A stretch of 64,000 nucleotides of DNA from an uncultured bacterium. GTDB lineage: Bacteria > Desulfobacterota > Binatia > UBA1149 > CAITLU01. The notes below the pieces were generated by a model that was given only the letters and a program-made list of their open reading frames with translations, was not told where the DNA came from and ran no database searches. The stretch lies in contig CAITLU010000013.1 of NCBI GenBank assembly GCA_903893315.1, positions 281,026 to 345,025 of the forward strand, in the 5' to 3' direction. This document shows positions 16,433 to 25,599 of this stretch, in pieces (positions within the stretch are counted from its first letter, which is position 1; every line of letters starts with the position of its first letter). Position numbers and translations under genes: made by a program.

Positions 16433-17608
16433 TCAGCTTTTCTCGGCATAGACGCGGTCCGCGGCTTCGATGGCCTGGCCGCCCGGAACCGCGCGACCCT
16501 CGCGGCGGAGTTCTGATTCGAGTGCGAGCAGCAGACGCCGCACGTTGGAGGGGCGGCTCGATTCGCCCATCAGGCCGATGCGCCAGACCTTGCCGGCAAG
16601 CGGACCGAGTCCGGCGCCGATCTCGATGCCGTGATCGAGCAGCAGGCGTTTGCGCAGCGCGGCTTCGTCGATTCCGTTGGGAACACCGACGCTGTTCAGC
16701 ATCCACAAGCGATGGCCATCCTGAGCGGCGCACTTGATGCCGAGGCAGGCCAGCCCCGCCAGCAGCGCGTGGTGATTGCGCTCGTGACGCGCGTAGCGGC
16801 GGTCGAGTCCTTCGTCGAGAACCACCGCAATCGCTTCAGCCAGCGCGTAGACCATCGAGATCGGCGCGGTGTGATGGTACAGGCGCTGCTGCCCGAAGTA
16901 GGCACCGATCAAGCCAAGGTCGAAATACCAGCTGCGCGGCTTGGTCTTGCGTGCACGCACGGCCTCCATCGCCCGCTCGCTCATCGTCACCGGCGCAAGT
17001 CCGGGCGGGCAGCTCAGACACTTCTGGGTTCCGCTGTAGGCAGCGTCGATGGCGAGGTCGTCGACATCGACCGGGCAGCCGCCGAGCGACGTGACGCAGT
17101 CGACCAGGAACAGAGCCCCGGCTTCGTGGGTGATGCGGCTGAGTTCGCGCAACGGCTGCCAGGCTCCTGTCGAAGTCTCGGCATGCACGACGGCAACCAG
17201 TTTGACCTTCCTGCAACGGCCGATCGCCGCTTCGATCTCTCCAGGGTCGACGACGCGTCCCCATTCCACGTCGACGCGCTCGACGCGGGCGCCGAGCCGC
17301 CCGGCCACGTCGCACATGCGGCCGCCGAAAACACCGGCTGCGACGATCACAACTTCATCGCCGTCTTCGACCAGATTTGCGAAGCAGGTCTCCATACCCG
17401 CCGAGCCGGTACCAGAGATCGGCAAAGTCACCGCATTGCGAGTGCCGAAGACCGTGCGAAGTCCTCCCTGCACGTCATCGAGAACGCCGAGGAAGTACGG
17501 ATCGAGGTGGCCGACGAGGGGACGCGACAGAGCCGCATATACCCGCGGGTTGACCATCGAGGGACCGGGACCGAGCAACAGACGCGGTGGAGGCTGGACG
17601 CTGTTCAT
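16433..17608 (-). CDS. Class V PLP aminotransferase, alanine/serine-glyoxylate type
   Basis: A 391-residue fold-type I aminotransferase closest to alanine-glyoxylate and serine-pyruvate aminotransferases. It begins with the diagnostic LLLGPGPSMV, has SGTGSAGMETCF for phosphate binding, HAETSTG, the PLP-ring aspartate in FLVDCVTSLGG, and the Schiff-base lysine K196 in SGTQKCLSCPPGLAPV. The usual reaction transfers an amino group from alanine or serine to glyoxylate, giving glycine. The start ATG at 17608 is preceded by AGGAAAG. It is divergent from glcD, whose operon makes glyoxylate from glycolate, which supports a glyoxylate-disposal role. Purine catabolic or 2-aminoethylphosphonate aminotransferases share the fold, but no partner genes for these are present. 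Confidence 0.88.
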   Translation of the reverse strand: MNSVQPPPRLLLGPGPSMVNPRVYAALSRPLVGHLDPYFLGVLDDVQGGLRTVFGTRNAVTLPISGTGSAGMETCFANLVEDGDEVVIVAAGVFGGRMCDVAGRLGARVERVDVEWGRVVDPGEIEAAIGRCRKVKLVAVVHAETSTGAWQPLRELSRITHEAGALFLVDCVTSLGGCPVDVDDLAIDAAYSGTQKCLSCPPGLAPVTMSERAMEAVRARKTKPRSWYFDLGLIGAYFGQQRLYHHTAPISMVYALAEAIAVVLDEGLDRRYARHERNHHALLAGLACLGIKCAAQDGHRLWMLNSVGVPNGIDEAALRKRLLLDHGIEIGAGLGPLAGKVWRIGLMGESSRPSNVRRLLLALESELRREGRAVPGGQAIEAADRVYAEKS

Positions 17609-17716
17609 CTTTCCTGACTAGCGCGGGCGTCTCCGCAAGAAAACACTGTGCGCTCGGTGCCCGCCGGCTACCCCCGCAGGGTTGCCCCCGTTATAAGGTG
17701 CGGCCGGACCCGTCAC

Positions 17717-19144
17717 GTGACCTTCGACAAGAAACTTCTCTCGGAACTTCGCGCCATAGTCGGCGCCGACGCCGTGGTCGAGGGGCGCTCCTCGCTGAAA
17801 GTCTACGAGTGCGACGGCTACACGCTGGCCAAGGCTGCGCCGGAACTCGTGGTGCTGCCGGGGACGACCACGCAGGCCTCCGAAGTGATCAAGCTGCTGG
17901 CAGCCAGGCAGATTCCGTTTGTCCCGCGCGGAGCCGGAACCGGCGTAAGCGGCGGCTGCCTGCCGGGCGATGCCCAAGTGATGATCGGCACCAGCCGCAT
18001 GCGCGCCGTTCGCAGCCTCGACTTCGCCAATCGCGTTGCCGAAATCGAGGCCGGAGTGGTCAACCTCGAAGTCACCCGCGCGGTCGAAGGCCGCGGCTTC
18101 TACTACGCGCCGGACCCTTCGAGTCAGTCGGCCTGCACCATCGGCGGCAACGTCGCCGAAAACTCGGGCGGCCCGCACACGCTCAAGTACGGCGTCACCG
18201 TCAATCATCTGATCGCGCTCGAAATAGTGCTGCCTGACGGCGAAGTAATGTGGCTCGACCGCTGCGGCGACGCTCCCGGCTACGATCTGGTAGGTGTGTT
18301 CACCGGCAGCGAGGGAACTCTGGGGCTGGTCACCGCCGCCAGAGTGCGGCTGATGAAGAAGCCCGAAGCCGTCGCAACACTGCTGGCGGTGTTCCCCGGC
18401 ATAGCCGAGGCCAGCCGCGCGGTTTCGGCCATCATCGCGGCGGGCATCGTGCCTGCCGCACTCGAAATGATGGACGCTCTGGTGATCTCGGCGGTGGAAG
18501 CTGCCTACCACTTCGGTTTCCCCGGCGATGCCGGTGCGGTGCTGATCATCGAACTCGATGGACTTGCAGCCGGCCTCGACGCTCTGGCCGAACGCGTCGG
18601 AGAGGCCTGCATCAACGAAGGTGCCAGCGAGATCCGCCGCGCGGCCGACGAAGCCGAACGCGCGCTGCTGTGGAAGTCGCGCAAGCGCGCTTTCGGCGCG
18701 ATGGGCCGCCTGACCCCGAACTACTGCACCCAGGACGGAGTGGTGCCGCGCAGCCGTCTGCCCGAGATCGTCGCCATCATCGCGGAGGTCGGATCCCGCT
18801 ATGACCTGCGCATCGCCAACCTGATGCACGCCGGCGACGGCAACATCCACCCACTCATACTCTACGACGAGGCCACGCCCGGCGAAGTCGAGCGCGTGCT
18901 TGCCGCCGGCGACGAGATCCTGCGCGCCTGCCTCGATCTTGGCGGCTCGATCAGCGGCGAGCACGGCATCGGCGTCGAGAAGATCGGCCTGATGGGCGCG
19001 GCCTTCGGCGTCGAGACGCTGGACGCGATGGCCGACCTGCGCGCGGCCTTCAATCCGCTCGGCCTTTGCAACCCGAACAAGGTGGTCCCCACCGACCGCA
19101 GTTGCATCGAGGTCGTGAGACCGCGGCCGAGGGGCGGAGGCTGA
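17717..19144 (+). CDS. glcD: Glycolate oxidase FAD subunit GlcD
   Basis: A 475-residue FAD-linked oxidase of the PCMH/GlcD family that oxidises glycolate (or D-lactate) at the membrane. The FAD domain shows LVVLPGTTTQASEVIKLL, FVPRGAGTGVSGG, the PDPSSQSACTIGGNVAENSG signature and GSEGTLGLVT. The C-terminal cap includes NLMHAGDGNIHP (catalytic/metal histidines) and the final SGEHGIGVEK. The likely start is GTG at 17717, giving a sensible VTFDKKLLSELRAIVG opening; an upstream GTG at 17648 adds 23 residues unlike the family. glcE follows after 2 nt and glcF after that, forming the classical three-subunit enzyme. Confidence 0.92.
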   Translation: MTFDKKLLSELRAIVGADAVVEGRSSLKVYECDGYTLAKAAPELVVLPGTTTQASEVIKLLAARQIPFVPRGAGTGVSGGCLPGDAQVMIGTSRMRAVRSLDFANRVAEIEAGVVNLEVTRAVEGRGFYYAPDPSSQSACTIGGNVAENSGGPHTLKYGVTVNHLIALEIVLPDGEVMWLDRCGDAPGYDLVGVFTGSEGTLGLVTAARVRLMKKPEAVATLLAVFPGIAEASRAVSAIIAAGIVPAALEMMDALVISAVEAAYHFGFPGDAGAVLIIELDGLAAGLDALAERVGEACINEGASEIRRAADEAERALLWKSRKRAFGAMGRLTPNYCTQDGVVPRSRLPEIVAIIAEVGSRYDLRIANLMHAGDGNIHPLILYDEATPGEVERVLAAGDEILRACLDLGGSISGEHGIGVEKIGLMGAAFGVETLDAMADLRAAFNPLGLCNPNKVVPTDRSCIEVVRPRPRGGG

Positions 19145-19146
19145 AG

Positions 19147-20475
19147 GTGGCCACGACACCGACACGCGCCTCCGCACGCATCGACACCGCCGTCTTCGCG
19201 TCGCTGGGTCCCGGCCAACTGCGGCCCGGACGCGAACTCGACGCGCTGGCTGGACTGATTCCTCAAGTCGTGGTGACGGCGCGCGAAGTCGGGCAGGTAC
19301 AGACCGCAGTCACTGAAGCACGTTCGAAGAATCTCGGGATCATCACCAGCGGCGGCGGCACCCTGCTGCACGTCGGCAACGCGCCGCGCACCTTCGACAT
19401 CAAACTGGCGACGACGGCTCTCGGCCGCATCATCGAGCAGAACCCCGAAGACATGACGGTCTGCTGCGAAGCCGGCGTCACGCTGGCGCGGCTTCAGCGC
19501 AGCCTGGCTAAAGTCGGCCAGCGTCTGTGCATCGACGCTGCGCTCGAAGAAAAAGCCACCATCGGCGGCATCGTCGCCACCAACGCGACCGGCGGTCTGC
19601 GCTACGGTTTTGGAATGCCGCGCGACCTCGTGCTGGGCCTGACGGCGATCGATGGCTGCGCCCGCACGCTCAGCGCCGGCGGACGTGTGGTCAAGAATGT
19701 CGCAGGCTACGACCTGGTGCGGCTGCTGACCGGTTCGTGGGGAACCCTCGGCATCATCACCGACGTCACGCTGCGAACCCATCCGCTGCCCGCAGCAGCT
19801 GCCACGCTGGTATTCGACTTCGCGTCCGCCTCTGACCTGGACAACGCGCGCGGTCGCGTCTTCGGTGCCAACCTGCCGCTCGCCGCGTTCGATCTTGCCG
19901 TCGATCTCAACGTCGATCCGGGCGCCGCTGCCGGCGGTTCGCTACCGATCTGGAGTCTGATCGCTCGCGTTGAAGGCAGCGAAGAGGAAGTAGCGGCCCA
20001 GGGCGATCGACTTTGCGCGCTGTGCGGACGCGATCCGGCCGATGCACTGGAAGCCTGGACGAGCCCCGCCGCAGCCGGCGACGCCGGCAACGTATCTGTC
20101 CGAATAGGCACCGAGCCGGCCGACATGATTCCGGCCCTCGTCGACATTTTTGCGCAAGTTCGCGAGAGCGCGTCCGCCACCTCCGCCAAAGCCGAGGCGC
20201 TGTCGCTGTTCGTCGGCGGACACCTGGGCAGCGGCGTGGCGCGTCTGCAGATCATCGACGGCGGCAGCGCGGCGGCCGGCGCGGCGCTGCTGCGAGCCAC
20301 CGAAGTGGCCGGCCGCGTGCGAACTCGCGTCGTCGAACGAAGTTCTGACGGCGACTTCGGCGGCCACGACGTGTGGGCACCACTGCCGGCTTCGTTCTCG
20401 CTGATGCGCGAACTCAAACGCCGCTTCGATCCCGACTGCGTGCTGGCGCCGGGCCGCTTCGTCGGAGGTCTGTAA
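19147..20475 (+). CDS. glcE: Glycolate oxidase subunit GlcE
   Basis: A 442-residue second FAD-binding subunit of the glycolate oxidase complex. It has a PCMH-type domain with IITSGGGTLLHVGN, AGVTLARLQRSLA, EKATIGGIVATNATGG, RVVKNVAGYDLVRLLTGSWG and GTLGIITDVTL, all hallmarks of GlcE. The start is GTG at 19147, fixed by a GGAGG site (19136-19140) six bases upstream and overlapping the end of glcD; the longer in-frame extension would run through the glcD 3' end. The protein is somewhat longer than E. coli GlcE (about 350 residues), mainly in the C-terminal part. It is translated between glcD and glcF in one operon. Confidence 0.92.
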   Translation: MATTPTRASARIDTAVFASLGPGQLRPGRELDALAGLIPQVVVTAREVGQVQTAVTEARSKNLGIITSGGGTLLHVGNAPRTFDIKLATTALGRIIEQNPEDMTVCCEAGVTLARLQRSLAKVGQRLCIDAALEEKATIGGIVATNATGGLRYGFGMPRDLVLGLTAIDGCARTLSAGGRVVKNVAGYDLVRLLTGSWGTLGIITDVTLRTHPLPAAAATLVFDFASASDLDNARGRVFGANLPLAAFDLAVDLNVDPGAAAGGSLPIWSLIARVEGSEEEVAAQGDRLCALCGRDPADALEAWTSPAAAGDAGNVSVRIGTEPADMIPALVDIFAQVRESASATSAKAEALSLFVGGHLGSGVARLQIIDGGSAAAGAALLRATEVAGRVRTRVVERSSDGDFGGHDVWAPLPASFSLMRELKRRFDPDCVLAPGRFVGGL

Positions 20476-20481
20476 ACCGCC

Positions 20482-21741
20482 ATGAGCGACGTCGGCCTCC
20501 CCTGCGTGCACTGCGGCCTGTGCCTCGACACCTGCCCGACCTACCGGCTGCTCGGCACCGAAGCCGACTCTCCGCGAGGCCGCATCTACATCATGGAGGC
20601 GATCGACCGCGGCGAACTCGAATTGGACGCGCAGGCCGCCACGCACCTGTCACGCTGCCTCGGCTGCCTGGCCTGTGAGACCGCCTGTCCGTCGGGAGTT
20701 TCCTTCGGCAGGCGCATCGACGAATACCGCCCGAAGCTGGCGGCCCGCAACGGCGCCGAAGGTATCTGGAAGAACGCGGCCCAGAGCGTCTACACGAATC
20801 CGACGTTGGTCGATGCCGGACTGCGTGGCACGGCGATACTGGAGCGCCTTGGCTTCGGCGATCTTCGCCGTCACGTCCCGGGACTCGGCCTGCTGCCTTC
20901 GTCGGCGACCGCGGCTGTCACCGCGCACGACCACGGCTGCGACTGGACCGTCACGCCGCTGCACCGCAGCCGCACCCACCAGCCTCTCAGGGCGCGCCTG
21001 CGCGTCGCGCTGCTGGCCGGCTGCGTCGGCGACCAGATGATGCCGCAGATCAACCGCGACACCGTCGAAGTGTTACAGCGCAACGGGATAGAAGTGGTCG
21101 AGATGCCTGGCCAGGGGTGCTGCGGTGCATTGGCCCTGCACTCGGGCCGCCGTGACGAGGCCGTGATGTTGGCCCGCGCCAACCTCGAGGCGTTCGCGCG
21201 CATCAATGACGTCGATGCGTTCGTCAGCAGCGCCGCGGGCTGCGGCGCCATGGTGCGCGACTATGCGCATCTGTTGGCCGGAACCGACGTCGAAGAAGAA
21301 GCGCAGGCTTTTTCGGCGCTGTGCCGTGACATCTGCGAGTTGCTCGTCGAGGTCGGCTTCGTCGCGCCGTCCAAGCCGCTGATTGCGGCCGGGCCGGTGG
21401 CCTACCACGATGCGTGTCACCTGCTCCATGCCCGTGGCATCGCTGCTGCCCCTCGCAAAGTCTGCGAGGCCGCGACCGGCGCTCCGCCGATCGACCTTGG
21501 CGAGAACAGCCTGTGCTGCGGCAGCGCCGGCAGTTACAACCTCGATCATCCGCACCTGGCCGAGCAACTCGGCCGGCGCAAGGCCTCGCTCGCGAAGGAA
21601 AAGTCCCCCACCACCGTGGCCGTGGGCAATGTCGGCTGCATGCTGCAGATCGAACGCGCGCTGGCGCTTCAGGGTGTCAGCGCGGCTGTCCGTCATCCGG
21701 TGCAGCTGTTGGCGGCCGCGTATCGGCAGAGTGCGGCCTGA
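20482..21741 (+). CDS. glcF: Glycolate oxidase iron-sulfur subunit GlcF
   Basis: A 419-residue electron-transfer subunit. Two [4Fe-4S] motifs are present: C8, C11, C14, C18 and C59, C62, C65, C69. Two CCG domains follow, with motifs GQGCCGALALHSGR and SLCCGSAGSYNL, typical of GlcF, LldE and HdrB relatives. The subunit passes electrons from the GlcD/GlcE flavins towards quinone at the cytoplasmic membrane. Its ATG is 6 nt after the glcE stop. The gene ends the glc operon; the next gene has its own ribosome-binding site 70 nt further on. Confidence 0.93.
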   Translation: MSDVGLPCVHCGLCLDTCPTYRLLGTEADSPRGRIYIMEAIDRGELELDAQAATHLSRCLGCLACETACPSGVSFGRRIDEYRPKLAARNGAEGIWKNAAQSVYTNPTLVDAGLRGTAILERLGFGDLRRHVPGLGLLPSSATAAVTAHDHGCDWTVTPLHRSRTHQPLRARLRVALLAGCVGDQMMPQINRDTVEVLQRNGIEVVEMPGQGCCGALALHSGRRDEAVMLARANLEAFARINDVDAFVSSAAGCGAMVRDYAHLLAGTDVEEEAQAFSALCRDICELLVEVGFVAPSKPLIAAGPVAYHDACHLLHARGIAAAPRKVCEAATGAPPIDLGENSLCCGSAGSYNLDHPHLAEQLGRRKASLAKEKSPTTVAVGNVGCMLQIERALALQGVSAAVRHPVQLLAAAYRQSAA

Positions 21742-21812
21742 AAATAGGCCCTTTGGCGGAAGGCCTTGATCCGCTAAGATCGCGACGCGTCGCCGGAACG
21801 CAAGGAGTCCAC

Positions 21813-22199
21813 ATGAACGTCGCGCTCACCTGCATCGGGTTGCTCGGTCTTCTCGTCATCGGGCTGGGGCTGCGCATCTCGCTGATGCGCAAGAACACCA
21901 ACACCATCATCGGATTCAAGGACGATCCCGCCAACACCCTCCACAAGTGGGTACGTGCGCACGGCAACGCCTGCGAATACGCACCAATGCTCGGCCTGCT
22001 CATCTACGCGGTCGGCATGAGGGGCCCATCCGGGTGGATGGAGATGGTAGCGATCCTGGCCGTACTCTCGCGTTACCTGCACGCCGCCGGAATGATCCTG
22101 TCGCCTTCGCTCGACGCGCCGCAGCCGCTGCGCCTGGCCGGTGCGCTCGGCACCTACCTGACCGGTTTCATACTCTCGTTCTCGGTGCTCGCTTGTTGA
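21813..22199 (+). CDS. MAPEG family membrane protein
   Basis: A 128-residue protein with four transmembrane helices. It carries the MAPEG signature RAHGNACEYAPM after the first helix (Arg, His, Asn, Glu, Pro) and a second conserved RYLHAAGMI stretch. MAPEG proteins include microsomal glutathione transferases and related small membrane enzymes; bacterial YecN-like members are largely uncharacterised. AAGGAG sits seven bases before the ATG at 21813; a longer frame upstream overlaps glcF and is not real. A glutathione synthesis gene (gshA) exists elsewhere in the window, so a glutathione-linked role is possible. Confidence 0.88.
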   Translation: MNVALTCIGLLGLLVIGLGLRISLMRKNTNTIIGFKDDPANTLHKWVRAHGNACEYAPMLGLLIYAVGMRGPSGWMEMVAILAVLSRYLHAAGMILSPSLDAPQPLRLAGALGTYLTGFILSFSVLAC

Positions 22200-22258
22200 T
22201 GGCAGGACACGGCTCCATCCATAGTTCACGGCAAGAGCCGGCACTCGGATGACGACGA

Positions 22259-22816
22259 ATGAAGAGGCCTGACTCTCCGCAATCGGGAATTTCGCCGGTG
22301 GTTTTGCGCGTCGACTACGTCGAGTCGCCGATCGGTCGCGTCACCTTCGCGACGTCGGAAGCCGGAGTGTGCGGTCTTGGAATCGGAGAGGGATGGGAGA
22401 AGGTCCGTCTGTCTCTGGACCGTGCTTTCGGCGGTGCCGGCACCAACCCGCAGGTGCGATTCGAGGAGGCACCGGCTCCTGAGCTACGCCGCAGTCTCGA
22501 TAATTATTTTACGGGTCGCACCGACGCCCTCGAAAGCATCGACGTCGATCTACGCGGGACCGATTTCCAAAAACGCGTGTGGGCAGCGCTCCGCGCCGTG
22601 GCCCCAGGGACCACTGCTTCCTACGCCGACATCGCGGGGCGCATCGGCAATCCCAAGGCGGTACGCGCCGTAGGCATGGCCAACGGCCGCAACCCCGTCT
22701 CTCTCATCGTCCCCTGCCATCGAGTTATAGGCGCCGACGGTTCGCTGACCGGTTACGGCTTTGGCCTGGATCGTAAACGCTGGCTGCTGCAGCACGAAGG
22801 CGCCCTGCCGGCCTGA
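22259..22816 (+). CDS. ogt: Methylated-DNA-[protein]-cysteine S-methyltransferase (Ogt/Ada-C type)
   Basis: A 185-residue suicide DNA repair protein that transfers the alkyl group from O6-alkylguanine to its own cysteine. The active-site motif is IVPCHRVIGADGSLTGYGFG with C153 as acceptor. The helix-turn-helix that reads DNA is FQKRVWAALRAVAPGTTASY and the arginine finger region is GNPKAVRAVGMANGRNP. The N-terminal 80 residues match the ribonuclease-like domain of Ogt rather than the zinc-binding Ada N-terminus. The ATG at 22259 is used; its stop is only 7 bp from the stop of the convergent HpnK-like gene. Confidence 0.93.
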   Translation: MKRPDSPQSGISPVVLRVDYVESPIGRVTFATSEAGVCGLGIGEGWEKVRLSLDRAFGGAGTNPQVRFEEAPAPELRRSLDNYFTGRTDALESIDVDLRGTDFQKRVWAALRAVAPGTTASYADIAGRIGNPKAVRAVGMANGRNPVSLIVPCHRVIGADGSLTGYGFGLDRKRWLLQHEGALPA

Positions 22817-22823
22817 GACTCGT

Positions 22824-23666
22824 TCAGACGTCTTCCACCAGATTGCGGTACGAGATCGGCTCGATGCCGGATTTGGTGATGGCTTCGCGCACTATACGGC
22901 TGCTGACGACCGCGGCTTCGCCGACGCCGTCAAACTGCGCAAGACGCGATCCCGGTCGACACACGAGTTCGGTGACACCGCCGCCGATCGCCGCCAGACG
23001 CTCCGCGACGTCGGACTCCGCCGCCGGCCGCGACGTGCAGAGAACCTCGACGCGATCCGGGGACACAAAGCCGCGGGCGCGAAGACTTCCCCACCGTGAG
23101 AGCAGACCGAGCACCGTGGCCTCGAGCCGGCTCTGGAAGTCGGGGATTCCGCGGCGGCGGTCGTGACCTGCCAACGAGGCACAGGGACGGCGGATAGCCA
23201 GGATCGGATACTCCTCGGCAAGTTCGCGAAGGATGGCAATCACCGTCGGGTGAAGGTGCAGGTGATAGTGGCCGGAAATGAAATTCAGGTTGAGTCCCGT
23301 GGCCAGGAACTTCTCGATCTGGGCCCGGATCTCGGCTTTCAACTCTTCCCGCATGCCGGCGCCGCGACGGTAGAGCCACGCAGCCTCCAGCGGACGATCG
23401 ACGAAGCGGCCGGCTCCATCGACAAGGTTGGGAATGTGGCGGCGCGGGAGCGTCGAGATCCCGTCGCACAGGACGAGTTGGAGGCCCACGCCCAGGCCCG
23501 GGCGCATCGATGCAGCAACTATGGCCTCATGCGAGGCCGTGGCGTTCACTCGCAGACTCGCGCTCGTGATCACGCCGCTTTCGTAGCCGGCGATGACCGA
23601 ATCGGTGGTCTCCGGCAGCAGGCCGAAATCGTCGGCCGTTATGATGACTCGTCTTCGTTTCTTCAT
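22824..23666 (-). CDS. ChbG/HpnK (YdjC) family carbohydrate deacetylase-like protein with altered metal site
   Basis: A 280-residue member of the YdjC-like family, closest in layout to HpnK, a hopanoid-biosynthesis-associated protein. The metal site of the family uses an Asp in ADDFG (D12/D13 here), a His in the GLHL motif, and a His in GHxH. The first (IITADDFGLLPET) and third (FISGHYHLHLHP, H133/H135) are present, but the second is GVGLQLVLCDG, with Gln at position 63 (codon CAA at 23478-23480) instead of His. Activity may therefore be lost or altered. No other hopanoid genes (hpn, shc) are in the window, so I do not assign the hpnK symbol. The start ATG at 23666 has a weak GAGAAC site. Confidence 0.82.
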   Translation of the reverse strand: MKKRRRVIITADDFGLLPETTDSVIAGYESGVITSASLRVNATASHEAIVAASMRPGLGVGLQLVLCDGISTLPRRHIPNLVDGAGRFVDRPLEAAWLYRRGAGMREELKAEIRAQIEKFLATGLNLNFISGHYHLHLHPTVIAILRELAEEYPILAIRRPCASLAGHDRRRGIPDFQSRLEATVLGLLSRWGSLRARGFVSPDRVEVLCTSRPAAESDVAERLAAIGGGVTELVCRPGSRLAQFDGVGEAAVVSSRIVREAITKSGIEPISYRNLVEDV

Positions 23667-23811
23667 TCAGTTCTCAGGGGATCCCAGCGGATATCAGCCG
23701 AGCAGATCGCGGGCAAGCAGCCTCTTTAGGCGGAAGCTCTGGAGTTCCGACACTTTGAGCGGCCACGCCGCGCTGACCGTGTCGGTCAGGACGCCCTTCG
23801 TGCGGCCGCGC

Positions 23812-25455
23812 TCACACCTGGAGCAGACCGGCACCCTTGCGCAGAACCGACACTGCGGCGAAAGCCTGCGCGGCGACGACAACGGTGATCTGATCGCCGG
23901 CGCTCAGGCGCGTCGCCGCCACCGGCACCTCTTCGGACAGACCACGCCTCAGCAAAATGACGATGCAGCCCGACGGGAGCGCCAGTTCACCAACACAGGC
24001 GCCGTCGTAGGGCGAACCCGGCGCAATCGTCACGTCCAGCAGCAGCGTTCCCTCCAGGTGCCCGCTGTCCTGCCCACGCAAGATGTCCCGCTCGAGCAGG
24101 GCCTCGTAGACCGGACGATCCTTCAGATAGTCGGCAATGCCGTACGCTGCCAGACTGGCAGTCAGGAGCGGGAGCACGAGACCGTAGTTCCCGGTCATCT
24201 CCACCATCAACACCACGCCGGTCAACGGCGCGCGCACGATGGCGGAAAAATAGGCTGCCATGCCCACGACGGCGAAAGACTCTGGATGATCCACGACAGC
24301 CGGGAACCAGATCGCAAAACCTTGCCCGACGGCCAGGCCCAGAGCCGCCCCAAGCACCAGCAACGGAGCAAAGATGCCTCCCGGTGCGCCGCTGCCGTAA
24401 CTGGCCATCGTCAGCACGAAGCGAAGAAGAAAGAGGCCGGCCAACGCAGTAAAGGCGATGTTACCGGCGAGAATCCTTTCGACGAGGCCCTCGCCGCCGC
24501 CGAGAACGCCCGGCAGCACCAGCCCCACCGACGCCACGACGGCGCCGACGACGCTTCCGACCGCCCACGGCGGCCAGCTACGAATGCTCGCGAACGCGTC
24601 GAGACTCCTCACCAGCGTACGGTTGAAAGCGACACCGAGCAGGGCCGCCAGCACCCCAAGCAACAGTGCTATCGGCAACGACGCCAGCGACGGGATCGAC
24701 TCCGCCGCTATGTGGAAAACCGGAAGTTGCCCGAGCAGCAGGCGCGTGGTCACGTCGGCGACGGCGGCGGCGATCAGGGTCGCCGTGAATACCGCCGGCG
24801 AGAAATCGCGCTGCACCTCCTCGAGCACGAACACGAGGCCCGCCAACGGAGCGTTGAAGGCCGCTGCCAGTCCGGCGCCCGCACCGGCCGCGATCAGAGT
24901 TCGCCGCTCGCGCGGCGTGCACGAGAACCAGCCGCCGACCATCTGTCCGACCGCGGCGCCCATCTGAACCGTCGGCCCCTCGCGCCCCAGCACCAGACCG
25001 CCGCCGATGCCTGCGATACCGCCGAAAAACTTCACCGGCAGGATGCGCCGGCGCATGCGGCGAGTGCCGTGAAGCACCGCCTTGACGTGCGGGATGCCGC
25101 TGCCCGACGCCTCCGGCGCAACACGACGGACGAGGTGGACCGCAATGGCTGCGCCGCAGGCACCGAGCAGCACCGGCAAAGCCGGCGCCCACAGCGGGTG
25201 CTCCTCGGCCAGCGCGACGAGAAAGTAACGCAACCTTTCCGCCTGGTGGAGTGACTGACGAAACGCGACCGCGACCAGCCCGACGATCAGTCCGACCAGG
25301 ATCGAGCGCGGGAGTTGCCGACGTCGTTGCTCGTGCACCCGCAGGAAGTCGCGCAGTTCGCGGCGCACCACCGTGGAGGCTGGATCGACCTGCGCGGTCG
25401 GTAAAGCGGTCGCAGGCATCGCGTGCTGAAAATCACGAACCCCGGATCTTGTCAC
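23812..25455 (-). CDS. ClC-family chloride channel/H+-Cl- exchanger with C-terminal TrkA_C-like domain
   Basis: A 547-residue ClC protein. The ion-pathway motifs are GSGIP (118-122), GREGP (157-161, gating glutamate E159) and the proton-path glutamate in FVLEEVQRDF (E213), so exchange of H+ for Cl- is likely. Ten or more hydrophobic helices span about residues 50-450. The C-terminal 80 residues (LLLDVTIAPGSPYDGACVGELALPSGCIVILLRRG) resemble a TrkA_C/RCK_C ligand-binding domain rather than the CBS pair of many ClCs. The GTG at 25455 is the longest start; an ATG at 25419 would shorten it by 12 residues and neither has a clear ribosome-binding site. It follows the nuclease fusion gene on the same strand after 144 nt. 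Confidence 0.92.
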   Translation of the reverse strand: MTRSGVRDFQHAMPATALPTAQVDPASTVVRRELRDFLRVHEQRRRQLPRSILVGLIVGLVAVAFRQSLHQAERLRYFLVALAEEHPLWAPALPVLLGACGAAIAVHLVRRVAPEASGSGIPHVKAVLHGTRRMRRRILPVKFFGGIAGIGGGLVLGREGPTVQMGAAVGQMVGGWFSCTPRERRTLIAAGAGAGLAAAFNAPLAGLVFVLEEVQRDFSPAVFTATLIAAAVADVTTRLLLGQLPVFHIAAESIPSLASLPIALLLGVLAALLGVAFNRTLVRSLDAFASIRSWPPWAVGSVVGAVVASVGLVLPGVLGGGEGLVERILAGNIAFTALAGLFLLRFVLTMASYGSGAPGGIFAPLLVLGAALGLAVGQGFAIWFPAVVDHPESFAVVGMAAYFSAIVRAPLTGVVLMVEMTGNYGLVLPLLTASLAAYGIADYLKDRPVYEALLERDILRGQDSGHLEGTLLLDVTIAPGSPYDGACVGELALPSGCIVILLRRGLSEEVPVAATRLSAGDQITVVVAAQAFAAVSVLRKGAGLLQV

Positions 25456-25599
25456 TTGAGAGTATTCGGTCCTCCCGACGCGAAGCAGGGCGCCGACGGA
25501 CCTCGCCCGTACCTGTTTCGCCGAACAAGCCGGTCAGCGAAACCACGCAGGAGCGGTCCGCAGAGGATCGATCTTAAAGACGCGGGAGTCAGGCGAAGT

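Noticed and set aside
17618-19177. Long minus-strand open frame opposite glcD
   Set aside because: It runs antisense to the glcD gene, whose product has unmistakable FAD-oxidase motifs.
21742-21812. Weak stem (aggccctt...aaggcct) after glcF as a terminator
   Set aside because: One mismatch and no T run; the following gene has its own ribosome-binding site, but termination there is not supported.
23593-25254. Long plus-strand open frame opposite the ClC gene
   Set aside because: The translation is Arg/His/Gln-rich with no motifs and is exactly antisense to a ClC gene with intact family motifs.
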